A DNA stretch of 64,000 nucleotides from Streptococcus oralis Uo5 (lineage in GTDB: Bacteria; Bacillota; Bacilli; Lactobacillales; Streptococcaceae), in assembly GCF_000253155.1 (NCBI RefSeq), contig NC_015291.1:1645001-1709000 (forward strand). Reading direction: 5' to 3'. Position 1 is the stretch's first letter. Every line of letters starts with the position of its first letter. Under the pieces are notes generated by a model. It searched no databases, was not told the origin of the DNA, and saw nothing but the letters and a program-made list of their open reading frames with translations. Position numbers and translations under genes: made by a program. Below are positions 60,718 to 64,000 of this stretch, one piece after another.

Positions 60718-60732
60718 AATTGGTATAGTTTT
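60718..60732. promoter_or_regulatory. NagR-like operator 2 (upstream of glmS -35)
   Basis: AATTGGTATAGTTTT shares its first 12 bases with operator 1 and lies 8 bp upstream of the -35. Confidence 0.6.
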
Positions 60733-60767
60733 TCTATCTGATATTTTATCAAGATTTCACTTGATAC

Positions 60768-60796
60768 CTGACAAGTTAGCATCAATTACTTATAAT
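60768..60796 (+). promoter_or_regulatory. Promoter of the EamA gene
   Basis: CTGACA (60768-60773), 17 bp, TATAAT (60791-60796), then GGGGAGGAGG before the ATG. Confidence 0.8.
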
Positions 60797-60816
60797 AAGG
60801 GGAGGAGGTATTTGCC

Positions 60817-61230
60817 ATGTGGTTTTTCTTCGCACTTTTATCAGCTATCTTTGCAGCCTTAACATCAATTTTAGCCAAGATTGGGATTGAGGGAGTTCCA
60901 TCCAATCTAGCAACTGCTATTCGTACGGTCATCGTCATTCTGATGGCCTGGGCAATGGTTTTCTTGACCAATAGTCAGACCGAAATTGTCAATATCAGTA
61001 AAAAAAGTTGGCTCTTTCTCATCTTATCAGGCTTAGCCACTGGCGCCTCCTGGCTCTGCTACTACAAGGCACTACAGATGGGCAATGCGACTGAGGTATC
61101 TGCTGTCGATAAATTCAGTCTCGTCATTACCCTCGTTCTAGCCTTTTTCTTCCTACAGGATGTCCTGACGTTTAAAACAATTATTGGCTGTATCCTGATT
61201 ACGATTGGGACCTTGGTGATGATATTGTAA
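60817..61230 (+). CDS. EamA/DMT-family transporter, half-length
   Basis: 137 residues with five hydrophobic helices (MWFFFALLSAIFAALTSILA first; IGCILITIGTLVMIL last). Full DMT exporters have ten helices from a duplicated unit. Single-unit proteins of this length are a known subclass expected to dimerise, so it need not be a fragment. Substrate unknown. Divergent from glmS. Confidence 0.88.
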   Translation: MWFFFALLSAIFAALTSILAKIGIEGVPSNLATAIRTVIVILMAWAMVFLTNSQTEIVNISKKSWLFLILSGLATGASWLCYYKALQMGNATEVSAVDKFSLVITLVLAFFFLQDVLTFKTIIGCILITIGTLVMIL

Positions 61231-61231
61231 T

Positions 61232-61265
61232 AAAAAGTGAGATGAATACCATCTCACTCTTTTTA
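61232..61265. terminator. Bidirectional terminator between EamA and GH1 genes
   Basis: AAAAAGTGAGAT (6-nt loop) ATCTCACTcTTTTT. Confidence 0.9.
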
Positions 61266-61268
61266 TTC

Positions 61269-62648
61269 TTAAAATCCATTACGATAGCTGAGTTCCTTAA
61301 ACCAGTGGCCTGATTTCTTCAGGCGACGTTCCTGCGTTTCCAAGTCAAGCTCAACCAGACCGTAGCGATTTTTATAACTGTTGAGCCATGACCAGCAATC
61401 AATAAAGGTCCAAATCAAGTAGCCCTTACAGTTAGCACCGTCTTCGATAGCACGGTGGAGTTCACGCAGATGCCCTTTGACAAAGTCAATACGATAGTCG
61501 TCCTGAATCATGCCATTCACACGGAATTTATCTTCCCCTTCAACACCCATGCCATTCTCTGTCAACATCCACTCGATATTACCATAATTTTCCTTGATAT
61601 TTTGAGCGATATCATAAATCCCCTGCTCGTAGATTTCCCAACCGCGGTGAGGATTGATTTTACGGCCCGGCATGATATAAGGCTCATAGAAATGTTCTGG
61701 CAAGAGTGGACTGTCTGGATGCTTAGCAAAACGTGGCGCCATAACGCGCAAAGGTTGGTAGTAATTGACTCCAAGAAAGTCCACTGTATGCTCCCGAATG
61801 AGTTCTAACTCTTCAACAGTGTACTCTGGCAGCAAATCATACTCAGCTAAAATCTCTACTAACTCTTCTGGATAAGCTCCCAAGACAGACGGGTCTAGGA
61901 AAGATTGGGCTTGAAAGAGGTCGGCAATGCGCGCAGCCTTGACATCTGCGGGATGCTGACTACGTGGGTAGGCTGGTGTCAAGTTGAGAACAATCCCAAT
62001 CTTAGAATCAGGCAAAATCTCATGACAAGCCTTAACCGCAAGACTACTAGCCAGTTGCGTATGATAAGCAACCTTAACCGCCGCTTTGGCATCTACCTTA
62101 TGAGGATAGTGGGCATCATAGAAATAGCCAAATTCTACAGGGACAATGGGCTCGTTAAAGGTAATCCATTGGTCCACCAAGTCGCCGTAAGTCTCAAAAC
62201 AAAAACGAGCATAGTCTTCATAAGCCTTGACAGTTTCCTTATTTTCCCAACCATCGCCGTCTTCTTGGAGGGCAAATGGCAGGTCGAAGTGATAGAGATT
62301 GACTAAGAGACGAATCCCCTTGGCCTTAATGTCTTCAAAGACCTGACGGTAGAAAGTCACCCCTTGCGGATTGACCTCTCCACGCCCCTGTGGGAAAATA
62401 CGAGACCACTGGATAGAAGTTCGGAAGGCTGTATGCCCAGTCTCTACCAAAAGCTCAATATCCTTTTTCCAGTTTTCATAGAAGGTAGATGTTTTGTCAG
62501 GTCCAATTCCATTGTAATAACGGTTTGGCTCCACCTGATACCAATAATCCCAGAGATTATCTCCCTTGCCATCACCTGGCACTCGTCCTTCTGTCTGTGG
62601 TCCAGAAGTGGAGGAACCCCAGACAAAATCCTTTGGAAATTTTAACAT
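61269..62648 (-). CDS. Glycoside hydrolase family 1, 6-phospho-beta-glucosidase-like
   Basis: 459 residues from the ATG at 62648 (MLKFPKDFVWGSSTSGPQTE, the family start). Acid/base Glu in WITFNEPIVPVEFG and nucleophile Glu in WMLTENGMGVEG. It hydrolyses PTS-imported beta-glucoside phosphates (by family). No PTS genes are adjacent, so the cognate transporter is elsewhere. Syntenic with the pneumococcal GH1 gene between proS and glmS, as I recall. Confidence 0.93.
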   Translation of the reverse strand: MLKFPKDFVWGSSTSGPQTEGRVPGDGKGDNLWDYWYQVEPNRYYNGIGPDKTSTFYENWKKDIELLVETGHTAFRTSIQWSRIFPQGRGEVNPQGVTFYRQVFEDIKAKGIRLLVNLYHFDLPFALQEDGDGWENKETVKAYEDYARFCFETYGDLVDQWITFNEPIVPVEFGYFYDAHYPHKVDAKAAVKVAYHTQLASSLAVKACHEILPDSKIGIVLNLTPAYPRSQHPADVKAARIADLFQAQSFLDPSVLGAYPEELVEILAEYDLLPEYTVEELELIREHTVDFLGVNYYQPLRVMAPRFAKHPDSPLLPEHFYEPYIMPGRKINPHRGWEIYEQGIYDIAQNIKENYGNIEWMLTENGMGVEGEDKFRVNGMIQDDYRIDFVKGHLRELHRAIEDGANCKGYLIWTFIDCWSWLNSYKNRYGLVELDLETQERRLKKSGHWFKELSYRNGF

Positions 62649-62700
62649 TGTTATACCTCTTAACTTGATGATGTATTCTTCACTCTCATTATATAGAAAA

Positions 62701-62735
62701 AACAAGGTAAAAACTAGTTACATTTTTGCCTTGTT
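62701..62735. terminator. Terminator of proS
   Basis: AACAAGGTAAAAA / TTTTTGCCTTGTT stem with one wobble/mismatch, followed on the minus strand by TTC-rich sequence. Confidence 0.75.
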
Positions 62736-62754
62736 TTTCTTCTGATTAAAGTTT

Positions 62755-64000
<1,246 letters not shown>

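Noticed and set aside
60817..61230. EamA gene as a truncated pseudogene
   Set aside because: It has its own promoter, ribosome site and terminator, and single-unit EamA proteins of this length are known.

Overview
The window is low-GC Firmicute DNA with dense gene packing. It reads as a Streptococcus of the mitis group (S. mitis / S. oralis / S. infantis-like). The evidence is a BOX-type repeat (30106-30210), an LPXTG pullulanase of the SpuA type, the competence-type cinA-recA pair with a cin-box, and proteins that closely match what I remember of S. pneumoniae. Several blocks keep pneumococcal order (dinB-uppP-amino-acid ABC-ilvA-ilvCNB; rpmB-gls24-fakA; MarR-ABC-ABC and yebC; cinA-recA with LCP/GNAT/tsaE; proS-GH1-glmS-oxidoreductase-pullulanase). 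They are joined differently here, and the ply/lytA region that S. pneumoniae carries between yebC and recA is absent. Comparisons with pneumococcus are from memory and were not searched.

Layout. 1-6.4 kb: dinB (5' end cut by the window edge), uppP, a DUF2207 membrane protein, and a polar amino-acid ABC system (substrate-binding/permease fusion plus ATPase). 6.4-12.4 kb: a small HTH-like protein, an SPFH protein, and branched-chain amino-acid synthesis (ilvB-ilvN-ilvC, then ilvA) with a CodY-like box. 12.6-16.2 kb: fusA, rpsG and rpsL, with a terminator and a separate promoter between rpsG and fusA. 16.2-20.0 kb: a six-gene operon (two tiny membrane proteins, ABC ATPase, permease, histidine kinase, response regulator) with a palindromic operator upstream. 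20-24.3 kb: fakA, gls24-like, rpmB, a LiaF-like/LytTR pair, and a PAP2 phosphatase. 24.4-29.3 kb: a MarR-controlled heterodimeric ABC exporter divergent from a membrane protein. 29.3-38.6 kb: yebC, BOX element, MATE, GNAT, PspC-domain protein, recA, cinA, LCP protein, GNAT, tsaE, a membrane protein and ndk.

38.6-46.3 kb: rpoC and rpoB, with a terminator-like hairpin in the rpoB leader. 46.3-50.2 kb: cell-wall-anchored pullulanase under a CRE-overlapped promoter. 50.2-55.6 kb: an accessory-looking operon with two paralogous UroD-fold proteins. Both keep the His-X-Cys...Cys zinc site of MtaA/CmuA-type methyltransferases, and they sit with a tiny membrane protein and a four-gene amino-acid ABC importer. 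55.9-64 kb: an acid-phosphatase lipoprotein, a displaced 62-bp copy of one UroD-like gene, a luciferase-like oxidoreductase, a small anchored protein, glmS with two NagR-like sites, an EamA protein, a GH1 6-phospho-glycosidase and the 3' part of proS.

Most of the content is housekeeping. The best candidate for an undescribed system is the UroD-like methyltransferase/ABC operon (50206-55541), with its leader hairpin and flanking direct repeats. Second-tier observations are the rpoB leader attenuator and the self-contained ABC/two-component operon with its palindrome. I saw no rRNA, tRNA, CRISPR array or intact insertion sequence.
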